NCBI GenBank assembly: GCA_030689845.1
Contig: JAUYHV010000234.1
Location: forward strand, 1 to 9,143
Source of the DNA: Dehalococcoidia bacterium
GTDB taxonomy: Bacteria > Chloroflexota > Dehalococcoidia > JACQUA01
DNA length: 9,143 bases
Direction: 5' to 3'
A program made the translations under genes and the position numbers. Under the pieces are notes generated by a model, which worked only from the letters and a program-made list of their open reading frames with translations, had not been told where the DNA came from and did no database searches. How positions within the stretch are numbered: the first letter of the stretch is position 1; each line of letters begins with the position of its first letter. Shown here piece by piece: positions 1 through 7,410 of the stretch.

Positions 1-159
1 GGGATAACCTGTGCCCGGTTTGGTTTCCACGTTGTTCCACCACATGTACTCGGTACCCTCCCGTGAAGTCCAAACGTTTTTACAGGCAAGGCTGCAGGTA
101 TGACAGCCGATACATTTATCGAGGTGGAAGACCATTGAAAGTTGTGCTCGGACGTCCAT
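1..159 (-). CDS. narH: Respiratory nitrate reductase beta subunit NarH, N-terminal 53 residues (partial)
   Basis: This is the iron-sulfur subunit that passes electrons from the membrane subunit to NarG. Only the first 53 codons lie in the window; the gene continues past position 1. The visible protein starts MDVRAQLSMVFHLDKCIGCH and contains the first ferredoxin-type motif, C16-x2-C19-x2-C22-x3-C26, followed by KNVWTSREGTEY and WWNNVETKPGTGYP. This is very close to the N-terminus of known NarH proteins, where the same CIGCHTC and NNVETKPG segments occur. The start is the ATG at 159-157, six bases after an AGGAG that overlaps the narG stop codon, so the two genes are translationally close. No signal peptide is seen, consistent with a cytoplasmic subunit. 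NxrB (nitrite oxidoreductase) is the main alternative family, but the fit to NarH is better. Confidence 0.95.
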   Translation of the reverse strand, partial: MDVRAQLSMVFHLDKCIGCHTCSLACKNVWTSREGTEYMWWNNVETKPGTGYP

Positions 160-165
160 TTTCTT

Positions 166-170
166 CTCCT
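166..170 (-). promoter_or_regulatory. Ribosome binding site of narH
   Basis: AGGAG on the minus strand, six bases before the narH ATG. Its first two bases are also the last two bases of the narG TAG stop (171-169), so narH translation is probably coupled to narG. Confidence 0.8.
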
Positions 171-3100
171 ACCAGACCGGTTGGCCTTCAAGTTTTCGTA
201 CCAGGATATAGCTGTCCCGGTTTACGCCGGTCGGCCCCCAGTAGTTAAAAGCATAAGTAAACTGCCCGTAACCGCCAGCCATGAGGACCGGCTTCAAGCG
301 GACCCTGGTCAGGCTGTTGTGCCCGCCGGCCCGGCGGTTTCCCCTGAGGGGTGACTTGGGCACGGAAATGGTGCGTTCCGGCGAGTGATATATAATGCAG
401 GTTCCTTTAGGTATACGGGCGCTTATGACAGCGCGGGTTACGACAACACCGTGGTCGTTGTATATCTCCACCCAGTCATTGTCCTTTACGCCGATGGACA
501 CGGCATCTTCTTCATTAATCCAGAAAGGCTCGATACCCCGGGAAAGGGTCAGCATCAGTTCGTTATCATAGTAAGTTGAATGGATATGCCATTTTCCGTG
601 GGGAGTCAGGTAATTCAGCATGATGCTTTTACCTTCGGCCTTGCTTTTTACAAAGTCGCCGTAAACACGGGGGTCAGGGTTGGGTTTATAGGTCGGCAGG
701 TTTTCCCCGAAAGCCAGGTAAAGCTCATGGTCCAGGTAGAACTGCTGTCGCCCGGTTAATGTCCGCCACGGGACAAGCCGTTCAGTATTGAGGCAGTAGG
801 GAGAATAAGTGCGGCCGCCGTTGATGAGGCCTGACCAGCAGGGGCTGTTAAGGAGGCGCCTCGGTTGTGCCTGGATATCTTTAAAACTGTAATTGACGCC
901 CCGGGTATCTTCCGCCAGGTCTTTCAGCGGCAGCCCGACCTTGTGCTCTTCGGCCTCAAATGCCCTGTAGGCAGCGTCTCCGTTTGTTTCCGGAGCCAGG
1001 TAGAGGATTACGTTGGCAGCATCGCGGGCCTCCTCCAGCGAGGGATAACGGACCCCGTTCCATTCCCGGGATGGGGCGCTCTCCAGCATTTCGTCATAGA
1101 AGTCCTGGATAGCCCAGTTAACGCCGTGAGCGCCAATGCCATTCTGCCGGGCGCGTGGACCGAAGGAAATAAAGCGGTCATACAGGTTGGCGTAGTCCCT
1201 CTCAACGACTTTAAGGTGAGGCATGGTCTTACCGGGGATGGGTTCGCACTCTCCTTTGGCCCAGTCTTTAATTTCCGGCTGGGCAATTTCATCAACGGTA
1301 TCGTGCTGTAGAGGAATGGCGACAATATCTTTCACCACCCCGCTGAATGTTGACGGAGCGAGTTCGCTGATTTTTTTAGCTATTTCCTTGAAAATGTCCC
1401 AGTCAGCCTTCGCCTCCCAGGCGGGCGGGACCGCCCTGGAGAGGGGGTGCATATAGGTATGCATGTCCGTGGAGTTCAAATCGTCTTTTTCGTACCATGT
1501 CGCGGTGGGGAGAATGATATCCGAGTAAAGGGCGGTGGTATCCATTCTGAAATTGATATCTACCAGCAGGTCGATTTTACCTTCGGGCGAGTTTTCCTCC
1601 CAGGCAACGTCGTTAACGGTGCCTTTGGCAACCTCTTCGGCGTTGATATTTGAACTGGTGCCCAGGAAGTGTTTCAAAAAGTACTCATGCCCCTTGGCGC
1701 TGGACATCAGGGCGTTGCCGCGCCATATTAGCCACATCCGCGGCCAGTTTTCGGGAGCATCAGGATTTTCAACAGCGAATTTCAGCTTCCGCTCTTTCAA
1801 CTGGTCGACCACCCATTTTGTAATTTCCTCATCCGTTTTTGCCCCGGCTTTTTCGGCTTCCTCCACGACGGTGAAAGGGTTTTTATTGAACTGGGGGTAG
1901 AAAGGCAGCCAGCCCAGGCGTACCGCCCTGGCCTGCATATCCATGGTATGCCCGCTGGCAAGGGGGTTATCGCCCGGCTGCCGCTGATAGTTGGTAAAAG
2001 GACCTTCGTAGCGCCACTGGTCCGTGTGAACATAGTAATACGAAGGAGCATTCTGCAACCGGGGCGGGGCAACCCAATCTGTGGCGAAAGCGATGGAGGC
2101 CCAGGGCGCTACGGCTGCCAGTTTTTCCTGGCCCACGTAGTGAGCAAGACCTCCCCCGTTGACACCTACGGACCCCGTGAGCATCAGCGAAGTAATTGCG
2201 GAGCGGTAAATAAGGTTGTTGTGGTACCAGTGATTGATCCCGGCGCCGATGATAATGGTGCATTTTCCGCCCGTTTTTTCGGCGGTGCCGGCAAACTCAC
2301 GGGCGAGTTTTACCACCGTATCACTGCTAATACCCGTATGTTTTTCCTGCCAGGCAGGAGTGTAGACTGCATCGGTATTGTAGTCTGCCGGGTACTCCCC
2401 GGGCAGCCCGCGGGAGACGCCGAAGCGGGCCATTAGCAGGTCGAAGGCAGTAGTCACGGCCACTTTACCCTGTGTCGTTTCGATATACCTGAAGGGAACT
2501 CCGCGCCTGGCAATGGTTAACGATTCGAATTCAGGAAACTCCACCTGGGCAACGCCGTCTTTGCTGTCCAGGAAGCTGAGTACCGGGTCCAGTTCCGAGT
2601 CGTCAACCCCGTCTTTCATCTCCAGGTTCCATTTCCCGGACTCATGCTTGGCCCAGCGTGCCCCGATGTTACCTTTCGGCATCCTGGCGCTGTTGGAATT
2701 CTTGTCCATGACCAGGAACCGCCAGTCGCCGTTCTCAACTTTCGCATAGCGGTCGATAGTGCCGGCACGGAGGAGTTTACCGGCTTCATACCCGTCCCCT
2801 TTTTCGTTCAGGACAACCAGGAACGGTGAGTCTGTGTACTTCTTGATGTAGTCTACAAAATATGGTACCTGGCGGTCGACATAGAACTCTTTCAATATAA
2901 CGTGGTCAACCGCCATCCAGAAGGCTCCGTCCTGCCCCGGGTTGACAGGTATCCACCAGTCGGCATACTTGGCCACCTGGCTGAAGTCCGGCGCCAAAAC
3001 GGTGAACTTGGCTCCATCATAGCGGGCCTCGGCGGCAAAGTGGACATCCGGGGTGCGGGTCATGTTAAGGTTTGCTCCCATGGAAACGATGTACTTTGCA

Positions 3101-3786
3101 TTGTACCAGTCGGCGCTTTCCTGGACATCGGTCTGCTCGCCCCAGATTTCCGGCGACGCCGGCGGAAGGTCGCAATACCAGTCGTAAAAACTTAAATTAA
3201 CGCCTCCGAAGAGCTGCAAGAGCCTGGAACCGCCGCCGTAGCTGAGGTATGACATGGCCGGTATCGGGGAAAACCCGGCTATGCGGTCCGGGCCGTGCTT
3301 TTTGGCCGTGTACAGCATGGAGGCGGAGACTATCTCCAGGGCCTCGTCCCAGGTAGAGCGGCGCAAGCCGCCTTTGCCGCGGGCATTTTGGTACCAGGCG
3401 CGGTCCGTGGGATTTTCCACTATTTTTGCCCAGGCATCAACCGGGTCGGCGTGTATTTTCCTGGCAGCGCGCCACAGGTCTATCAATATGCCGCGTATAT
3501 AAGGATACTTGACTCGTATAGGGCTGTAAAGGTACCAGGAGAAGGAGATGCCTCTCTGGCAGCCCCTCGGCTCGTAAGGCGGGATGTCCTTGTCAAAATC
3601 GGGGTAGTCCAGAGCCTGCATTTCCCAGGTTACGATACCGTTCTTGACGAACACGTTCCAGGAGCAGCCGCCGGTGCAGTTGACGCCATGGGTGCTACGG
3701 ACGATTTTATCGTACTGCCACCGGTTGCGGTAAAAGTCCTCCCATCCTCGCTGTTTCGGACTGACTATATCTTGAATCCAGCTCAT
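169..3786 (-). CDS. narG: Respiratory nitrate reductase alpha (molybdopterin) subunit NarG
   Basis: Catalytic subunit that reduces nitrate to nitrite at a Mo-bis-MGD centre. At 1205 residues it is slightly shorter than E. coli NarG (about 1247). The FS0 cluster ligands have the NarG-specific pattern with a histidine: H33, C37, C41 and C76 (HGVNCTGGC, then YEPRGCQRG). The molybdenum-ligand aspartate is D206 in FYDWYCDLPPASP. Further NarG signatures are GAGINHWYHNNLIYRS, YSDIILPTATWYEKDDLN, LAPETNG, DIQAQPRR, LTPHGKWHIHSTY and GGYGQFTYAFNYWG near the end. There is no twin-arginine signal (the protein starts MSWIQDIVSPKQRGWEDFY), so a cytoplasmic location is inferred. The ATG is seven bases from AAAGGAG and overlaps the upstream cytochrome stop as ATGA. 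No frameshift or missing ligand was found. The ligands and sequence style argue against formate dehydrogenase or a periplasmic NapA. Confidence 0.97.
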   Translation of the reverse strand: MSWIQDIVSPKQRGWEDFYRNRWQYDKIVRSTHGVNCTGGCSWNVFVKNGIVTWEMQALDYPDFDKDIPPYEPRGCQRGISFSWYLYSPIRVKYPYIRGILIDLWRAARKIHADPVDAWAKIVENPTDRAWYQNARGKGGLRRSTWDEALEIVSASMLYTAKKHGPDRIAGFSPIPAMSYLSYGGGSRLLQLFGGVNLSFYDWYCDLPPASPEIWGEQTDVQESADWYNAKYIVSMGANLNMTRTPDVHFAAEARYDGAKFTVLAPDFSQVAKYADWWIPVNPGQDGAFWMAVDHVILKEFYVDRQVPYFVDYIKKYTDSPFLVVLNEKGDGYEAGKLLRAGTIDRYAKVENGDWRFLVMDKNSNSARMPKGNIGARWAKHESGKWNLEMKDGVDDSELDPVLSFLDSKDGVAQVEFPEFESLTIARRGVPFRYIETTQGKVAVTTAFDLLMARFGVSRGLPGEYPADYNTDAVYTPAWQEKHTGISSDTVVKLAREFAGTAEKTGGKCTIIIGAGINHWYHNNLIYRSAITSLMLTGSVGVNGGGLAHYVGQEKLAAVAPWASIAFATDWVAPPRLQNAPSYYYVHTDQWRYEGPFTNYQRQPGDNPLASGHTMDMQARAVRLGWLPFYPQFNKNPFTVVEEAEKAGAKTDEEITKWVVDQLKERKLKFAVENPDAPENWPRMWLIWRGNALMSSAKGHEYFLKHFLGTSSNINAEEVAKGTVNDVAWEENSPEGKIDLLVDINFRMDTTALYSDIILPTATWYEKDDLNSTDMHTYMHPLSRAVPPAWEAKADWDIFKEIAKKISELAPSTFSGVVKDIVAIPLQHDTVDEIAQPEIKDWAKGECEPIPGKTMPHLKVVERDYANLYDRFISFGPRARQNGIGAHGVNWAIQDFYDEMLESAPSREWNGVRYPSLEEARDAANVILYLAPETNGDAAYRAFEAEEHKVGLPLKDLAEDTRGVNYSFKDIQAQPRRLLNSPCWSGLINGGRTYSPYCLNTERLVPWRTLTGRQQFYLDHELYLAFGENLPTYKPNPDPRVYGDFVKSKAEGKSIMLNYLTPHGKWHIHSTYYDNELMLTLSRGIEPFWINEEDAVSIGVKDNDWVEIYNDHGVVVTRAVISARIPKGTCIIYHSPERTISVPKSPLRGNRRAGGHNSLTRVRLKPVLMAGGYGQFTYAFNYWGPTGVNRDSYILVRKLEGQPVW

Positions 3787-4766
3787 TTCGAGTCTCCTTT
3801 AACCAGTCGGCGTCGAACGCCATACAGCCGCTTGCGCCACGCAAGCTGAAATATTCCGATAACCACCAAAGCCCCGGCAGCGCCGATCAGGAACAGGACA
3901 GCGGTGTTTTTCCCCTGGCCGGTTTTTTCGGCAGGATTATCTTCTTTAAAAAAGGCCATCAAGCTGGCTGTTTCTCCATCGGTAAGCGGTTTTTGGGTGT
4001 AAATTTCCTTCATCATGGGGAACGGAACCGTTTTCAAAATAGCGTTGAGCCCGGCATCACCCAGTATTTTGTAACTATCCGAAAGGTCTTTCCCCACCAC
4101 CCCACCGCCCAGGGCGCCGGCACTGCTTATGTTGTGGCAACTCAAGCATGACGGGCCTCCGTTTTTCAGGGGAACCCTGCCTGTAAAGATATCCTTTCCG
4201 TGACCGGCGTCACCGGAAGTAGCCGCGGCAGCCACTGTAGGCTTGCCCGCAGGAGGGTTTGACCCGATTTCGGGAGGAACAGTGCCGACCGTGGATGGGG
4301 GTGAAACAGGAGTTAAGGAGTTTCCGCTGCTTCCCGACTGCTCGTCTATATAATCCAGGACCTCCCCTGCGTCTTTTCCCGAAAGTCCGAGGTTGGGCAT
4401 CGGAATGCCGTATTCCTTTAAAAGTTCCCCGGCAATTGGGTCCCCCTGGGCAATAAGCTTGTCAGGGGCAACAATAAAGCGCACCAGCCACTCCCTGTCC
4501 CGTTTCCCCGTCACACCCTTGAGGTCCGGCCCCAGCATTCTTCCCTGCCCGATGCTGTGGCAAACTTTACACTTCTGGTTAAAAATAGCCCCGCCTGCCT
4601 CCGAATACAGGGTGCCGGAGGAATCCGAATCGAAATAGAGAGCTGTGCTGGCTGCGGCCTGTCGCCCTGACTCCACCGCCAGGTGAAGCGGTAAAAGAAC
4701 CGCCAGGGAAAGCAGCAGTACAGCCGCTATAAGAATCTTCCTGTACAGTTTATACACCTCTTTCAT
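3783..4766 (-). CDS. Membrane-anchored diheme cytochrome c of the nar operon (NarC-like)
   Basis: A 327-residue cytochrome c with two class-I-like heme domains. Residues 11-31 are a hydrophobic segment (signal anchor, or a signal peptide possibly cut near RQAAA at 35-39). Heme 1 is C66-x2-C69-H70 with M123 in IPMPN as the likely sixth ligand. A Ser/Pro/Gly/Ala-rich linker spans about 144-190. Heme 2 is C207-x2-C210-H211 with M251 or M252 in PFPMM as the candidate axial ligand. A second membrane segment at about 288-309 is followed by a basic tail (RKRLYGVRRRL), which puts the hemes outside and the tail inside. The gene is first in the operon and overlaps narG by four bases, a strong sign of a joint function. 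The Thermus nar operon likewise begins with a diheme cytochrome (NarC) needed for nitrate reductase assembly and electron transfer. Whether this protein is a true NarC orthologue is inferred from gene order and domain content. Confidence 0.88.
   Translation of the reverse strand: MKEVYKLYRKILIAAVLLLSLAVLLPLHLAVESGRQAAASTALYFDSDSSGTLYSEAGGAIFNQKCKVCHSIGQGRMLGPDLKGVTGKRDREWLVRFIVAPDKLIAQGDPIAGELLKEYGIPMPNLGLSGKDAGEVLDYIDEQSGSSGNSLTPVSPPSTVGTVPPEIGSNPPAGKPTVAAAATSGDAGHGKDIFTGRVPLKNGGPSCLSCHNISSAGALGGGVVGKDLSDSYKILGDAGLNAILKTVPFPMMKEIYTQKPLTDGETASLMAFFKEDNPAEKTGQGKNTAVLFLIGAAGALVVIGIFQLAWRKRLYGVRRRLVKGDSK
3794..3800 (-). promoter_or_regulatory. Ribosome binding site of narG
   Basis: AAAGGAG on the minus strand, seven bases before the narG ATG at 3786 and inside the 3' end of the cytochrome c gene. 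It supports this start over later methionines. Confidence 0.8.
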
Positions 4767-4775
4767 CTATGGTTG

Positions 4776-4779
4776 CTCC
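4776..4779 (-). promoter_or_regulatory. Ribosome binding site of the diheme cytochrome c gene
   Basis: GGAG (within TGGAGC) on the minus strand, nine bases before the ATG at 4766. It is a modest site but the only one near this start. Confidence 0.5.
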
Positions 4780-4800
4780 AGGCTTGCGCTGTATGATTAA

Positions 4801-4819
4801 GCCTGTGTATAGTACAGGC
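4801..4819 (-). other. Leader hairpin upstream of the cytochrome c-nar operon
   Basis: A perfect 6-bp inverted repeat, GCCTGT and ACAGGC, with a 7-base loop, inside the predicted 5' leader about 35 bases before the cytochrome start codon. It is not followed by a T run, so it is not a normal terminator. It could be an operator or an mRNA structure. A weaker repeat, CCGAA/TTCGG (4828-4832 and 4852-4856), lies close to the predicted transcription start. Confidence 0.35.
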
Positions 4820-4861
4820 CGATTACTCCGAAAAAACCATGAGAATATATCTTCGGGGTAA

Positions 4862-4890
4862 ATATTAACCTGAAACCGGAATTCTGTCAA
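4862..4890 (-). promoter_or_regulatory. Sigma-A type promoter of the cytochrome c-narGH operon
   Basis: On the minus strand TTGACA (4890-4885) is followed by a 17-bp spacer and TAATAT (4867-4862). That is a perfect -35 box and a -10 box with one mismatch. Transcription would begin near 4855 and leave a leader of about 90 bases before the cytochrome ATG. The sequence directly upstream is AT-rich. No clear FNR, CRP or Rex palindrome is visible. Upstream of the -35 box a short TCAA-TTAT-TTGA symmetry overlaps its edge. Confidence 0.75.
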
Positions 4891-4924
4891 ATAATTGATA
4901 AAATCGGCTAAGAGAAAAGAGTCG

Positions 4925-4944
4925 CCAACCGGGGTAACGGTTGG
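4925..4944. repeat. 7-bp inverted repeat between the nar promoter and the plus-strand small reading frame
   Basis: CCAACCG, a 6-base loop, then CGGTTGG form a perfect 7-bp stem. On the minus strand it is followed by CGACTCTTTTCTC, which is only weakly T-rich, so it could be a poor terminator for the oxidoreductase transcript or an operator 35 bp upstream of the nar -35 box. The sequence does not decide between these. Confidence 0.4.
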
Positions 4945-4970
4945 GTAATAATTCCCGGGAGTTCTCTGAC

Positions 4971-5141
4971 ATGGTTGACGGTACTATTACTGTTAAAAAG
5001 ATGGTATCTCCCTGCATCCCGTATCTAACGGTGGGCGTGGGGTTACTGCTGTTTCACAATGCCTGGATAGCGATATTCAGCTACCATGCGGGTATGCTCC
5101 TCATGCTGTTCCCGGCGAAGTCGAGAATCCCGTTCAGGTGA
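4971..5141 (+). pseudogene. Possible remnant of a membrane protein (CPBP/CAAX-protease-like N-terminus), 56 codons
   Basis: This is the only plus-strand reading frame in a gap between genes that looks protein-like. From the ATG at 4971 (GGGAG lies about eight bases upstream) it reads MVDGTITVKKMVSPCIPYLT, followed by a hydrophobic segment (about residues 19-48) containing LLLFHNAWIAIFSYHAGMLL. The HNAW...YHAGM pattern reminds me of the first membrane helix of CPBP-family intramembrane protease-like proteins, which are normally over 200 residues. Here the frame ends soon after the helix (PAKSRIPFR, stop), and the oxidoreductase gene converges on it with a 10-bp gap. It is either a truncated remnant cut at a rearrangement junction or a small one-helix membrane protein. 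An in-frame TTG at 4941 sits inside the inverted repeat and is a less likely start. The family resemblance is from memory and weak. Confidence 0.35.
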
Positions 5142-5151
5142 TGACTGCAAG

Positions 5152-6921
5152 TCACAGCCCCGGGATTGACTCCATTATTTCATCCCTTTTTTTAATATAC
5201 TGCTGCATCAATTCATATAGCCTGGACTCGTCCAGTAACCCGTGCATGGTCTCCGTTTCAAAAAACCTTTTAGAAAACTTGATATCATTCTGATTAAAGC
5301 CGAGTTTGCCCTTAATCTGGTTTTTCAATTTCCATATACGCTCGCCCAACTGGATGAGTTCCTCGGGGGTCCTATTGATTCCCAGGGACTTCAGGCAATC
5401 AGAGACCAGTTGTTTATCCATGTAAACTTTGCGGGCAAAAAGGCAAATGTTCAGTGTCTGCAGAAAATCCCTGTTTTGTTCCTCAACAATTATGTCGAGT
5501 ATTAATTTATCAAAATCGTAGTCACGGGTTTCCTGGTCAAAAGAGTAGCCGGCATTATCCAGATGGCCTTGCCTGGCTCCTACAGCATATCCCAGGAGGG
5601 CCCCATATCCTGTGTGGTATCCTGCTATCTCATTTTTACCCACGTGGAGGGCGAAATCTTCCCCGCCGTATTTTTTAGATGCTTCCGCCACACCATCACC
5701 GATATCTTTATAAAATTGATTTTCCTGCCTGACGATCCTGTCTATAACATCCAGGTAACTTTTAACATCCCCGAAAGCCAGGGGAATCCCTGTTTGCTGT
5801 TCGCTGATCAACCCTTTTTCATAAGCTTCCGTCATCCACGAGAGGATAGGGCCTATGGACATAGAATCGAAGCCATATTCTTCAACTTTATCTATCAGGG
5901 TGAGGATATCTTTCTTATCTCCGACACCTATCATTGGGCCAAGGGAATACACCGGTTCATAGTCGTAGACAATGCGCTTATACTGGTAATCGTGGCCGGG
6001 ATGGTATTGCTCCCTCAGCAAACCAACGTGGATGCAGGCAACCGGACAGCTTACACAGGCGAATTTGCGCAGGAGTAACTCTTCAGCCATGGATTCCCCC
6101 GAAATCTCCTCAGCGTGTTCAAAGGTAGTTGTTTTCAGGTTCCTGGTGGGAAGGGATTTAATAGCGTTAAGGGGAAGAATATTTTGTAACGTTCCGAGGT
6201 CATGATATTTTTTCATCACGGGAGAGCTATTAATATGGCGAAATATCTGGTGAAAAAGCCTGGAATAGTCTTTCAAGTTGGCGGCGTGGTACGTGTTGTT
6301 GCCGCCGATGGCAATGGCCTTTAGGTTCTTGGACCCCATCACTGTCCCGACGCCTAATCTGCCGAAATGCCTGTAAGTATCCACGTTAACAGCAGCAAAA
6401 CGGACCAGTTTTTCTCCCGCCGGTCCAATTCTGATAATGCTTCTTTTCCCGGAACCAATGTGCGCTTCCCGGTCGCGCAAAATCTGCCCCGTTTCCTCCA
6501 CGGGTCTGCCCCAGAGGTAGCTGGCATCTTCGAATTTTAGAGAGCTGTTGGTGATGGAAAGGTAAACCGGCCTGTCGGATTTTCCGGTTATGACCAGGGC
6601 ATCATACCCGGCAGAAAGGATGGACATGGCTAAGCGGCCGCCCGCGTGTGACTCACCGTAGTTACCGGTAAGTGGAGACCTGAAAGTGCAGGCAACTTTG
6701 CTAACTACCGGGAAATAAGTATTCATCGGCCCTATTGCGAATATCAGGGGCTGCCCAGGATCAAGGGGGTCTTTGTCCGGCTTAACATTTTCCTCCAGGA
6801 GCTTGGCGGCTATTCCCAGCCCTCCCAGGTAATCCCTTAAAAGATCATCACGCCTTTCGATGGAAATGGTCTTATCCGTTAAATTCAGGCGAAGTATTTT
6901 GATGTAATTTGTGCCCAGCAT
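5152..6921 (-). CDS. aor: Tungsten-dependent aldehyde ferredoxin oxidoreductase (AOR family)
   Basis: A 589-residue member of the AOR family, which oxidises aldehydes to acids (or reduces acids) at a W-bis-pterin centre with a [4Fe-4S] cluster and ferredoxin as electron partner. The N-terminal domain has YLGGLGIAAKLL (31-42), AIGPMNTYFPVVSKV (62-76), SPLTGNYGESHAGG (82-95) and RLGVGTVMGSKNLKAIA (188-204). The cluster cysteines are C289-x2-C292-x3-C296 and C493, almost the same positions as in the Pyrococcus enzyme (288, 291, 295, 494). E322 in YEPVYSLGP matches the conserved glutamate of the YET...LGP segment. GYAVGARQGH (444-453) matches the C-terminal pterin region. The start is the ATG at 6921, one base after the ferredoxin stop and next to a GGAAG. 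An upstream in-frame ATG at 6984 would extend it through the ferredoxin gene and is rejected. The substrate cannot be told; YdhV-like and AorB-like subfamilies are both possible. Confidence 0.93.
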   Translation of the reverse strand: MLGTNYIKILRLNLTDKTISIERRDDLLRDYLGGLGIAAKLLEENVKPDKDPLDPGQPLIFAIGPMNTYFPVVSKVACTFRSPLTGNYGESHAGGRLAMSILSAGYDALVITGKSDRPVYLSITNSSLKFEDASYLWGRPVEETGQILRDREAHIGSGKRSIIRIGPAGEKLVRFAAVNVDTYRHFGRLGVGTVMGSKNLKAIAIGGNNTYHAANLKDYSRLFHQIFRHINSSPVMKKYHDLGTLQNILPLNAIKSLPTRNLKTTTFEHAEEISGESMAEELLLRKFACVSCPVACIHVGLLREQYHPGHDYQYKRIVYDYEPVYSLGPMIGVGDKKDILTLIDKVEEYGFDSMSIGPILSWMTEAYEKGLISEQQTGIPLAFGDVKSYLDVIDRIVRQENQFYKDIGDGVAEASKKYGGEDFALHVGKNEIAGYHTGYGALLGYAVGARQGHLDNAGYSFDQETRDYDFDKLILDIIVEEQNRDFLQTLNICLFARKVYMDKQLVSDCLKSLGINRTPEELIQLGERIWKLKNQIKGKLGFNQNDIKFSKRFFETETMHGLLDESRLYELMQQYIKKRDEIMESIPGL

Positions 6922-6922
6922 A

Positions 6923-7333
6923 TTATTCTTCCGTATCCCCCATTTCCAGGCAATCATGAGGACAAAAATGGGTGCAAATACCACAGTAAGTACAGCAAAT
7001 GGGTAGTCTTAACTCTTCGTCGAATTTGAGGGACTTATTGATACAAGCCTCGATACAATCTTTACATCCGATACATACTTCGGGATGTACGGTTATCCCA
7101 CCACCTTTTCTTACCTCCAGGGCTTTCGTGGGACAGGCCTCAGCGCAGGCAGGATAGGGGCAGGCCAGGCAGGTATCCGCCACATTGAAAGTCTGAAAAC
7201 CTCCAACGGTCCGTATTCTTAGAGAACTTCGCTCGACAGAGAGGCTTTTCCATACTACCCTGGCGCACGACAGCATACAGTTCAGGCAACTGATACATGC
7301 CTCCATGCGTGGCGCTTTTAGTACTTTAGCCAT
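6923..7333 (-). CDS. Polyferredoxin with four [4Fe-4S] motifs, partner of the AOR enzyme
   Basis: A 136-residue cytoplasmic electron carrier. Sixteen cysteines form four cluster motifs: C13/C16/C19/C23, C55/C58/C63/C67 (CLACPYPACAEACP), C87/C90/C93/C97 (CIGCKDCIEAC) and C114/C117/C120/C124 (CTYCGICTHFCP). C113 is an extra cysteine next to the last motif. This is the HycB/YdhY/AorA type of small subunit. It lies one base upstream of the oxidoreductase gene, so the two probably form a complex like AorA-AorB of Aromatoleum or YdhY-YdhV of E. coli; this is inferred from gene order. The ATG at 7333 is preceded in frame by a TGA and has no visible Shine-Dalgarno sequence (the upstream bases are AT-rich), which is odd compared with neighbouring genes. 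No signal peptide or membrane segment is seen. Confidence 0.9.
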   Translation of the reverse strand: MAKVLKAPRMEACISCLNCMLSCARVVWKSLSVERSSLRIRTVGGFQTFNVADTCLACPYPACAEACPTKALEVRKGGGITVHPEVCIGCKDCIEACINKSLKFDEELRLPICCTYCGICTHFCPHDCLEMGDTEE

Positions 7334-7378
7334 GTTTATATATCAATAAATATTTCATATTAACTTCAACAGGTTATC

Positions 7379-7393
7379 CGCCGGCAAGCGGCG
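7379..7393 (-). other. GC-rich hairpin after the CQLGCF-repeat gene
   Basis: CGCCG, 5-base loop, CGGCG in the 77-bp gap between the duplicated-domain gene and the ferredoxin gene. It stands out in AT-rich surroundings but has no T run after it on the minus strand, so it is a weak attenuator or processing-site candidate rather than a clear terminator. Confidence 0.3.
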
Positions 7394-7410
7394 CTACTGG
7401 AGCTACGACG

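Noticed and set aside
865..3849. Long plus-strand open frames opposite narG and the cytochrome gene (for example 865-1311, 1948-2436, 3295-3849)
   Set aside because: They are antisense to a complete, well-conserved NarG, have no family resemblance and no clear ribosome binding sites.
4895..4908. FNR-like site starting TTGAT upstream of the nar promoter
   Set aside because: Only one half-site is present; the second half reads TCGG instead of ATCAA.
5142..5154. TGACT/AGTCA hairpin at the AOR stop codon as a terminator
   Set aside because: Five-bp stem, 3-base loop, overlaps the stop and is not followed by T residues on the minus strand.
5242..6128. Plus-strand open frames opposite the AOR gene (for example 5563-6078)
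   Set aside because: Antisense shadows of a clearly conserved AOR protein; low-plausibility residue composition.
6922..6984. N-terminal extension of the AOR protein from an ATG at 6984
   Set aside because: It would overlap the ferredoxin's last 20 codons in another frame, and the typical AOR N-terminus begins at the ATG at 6921.
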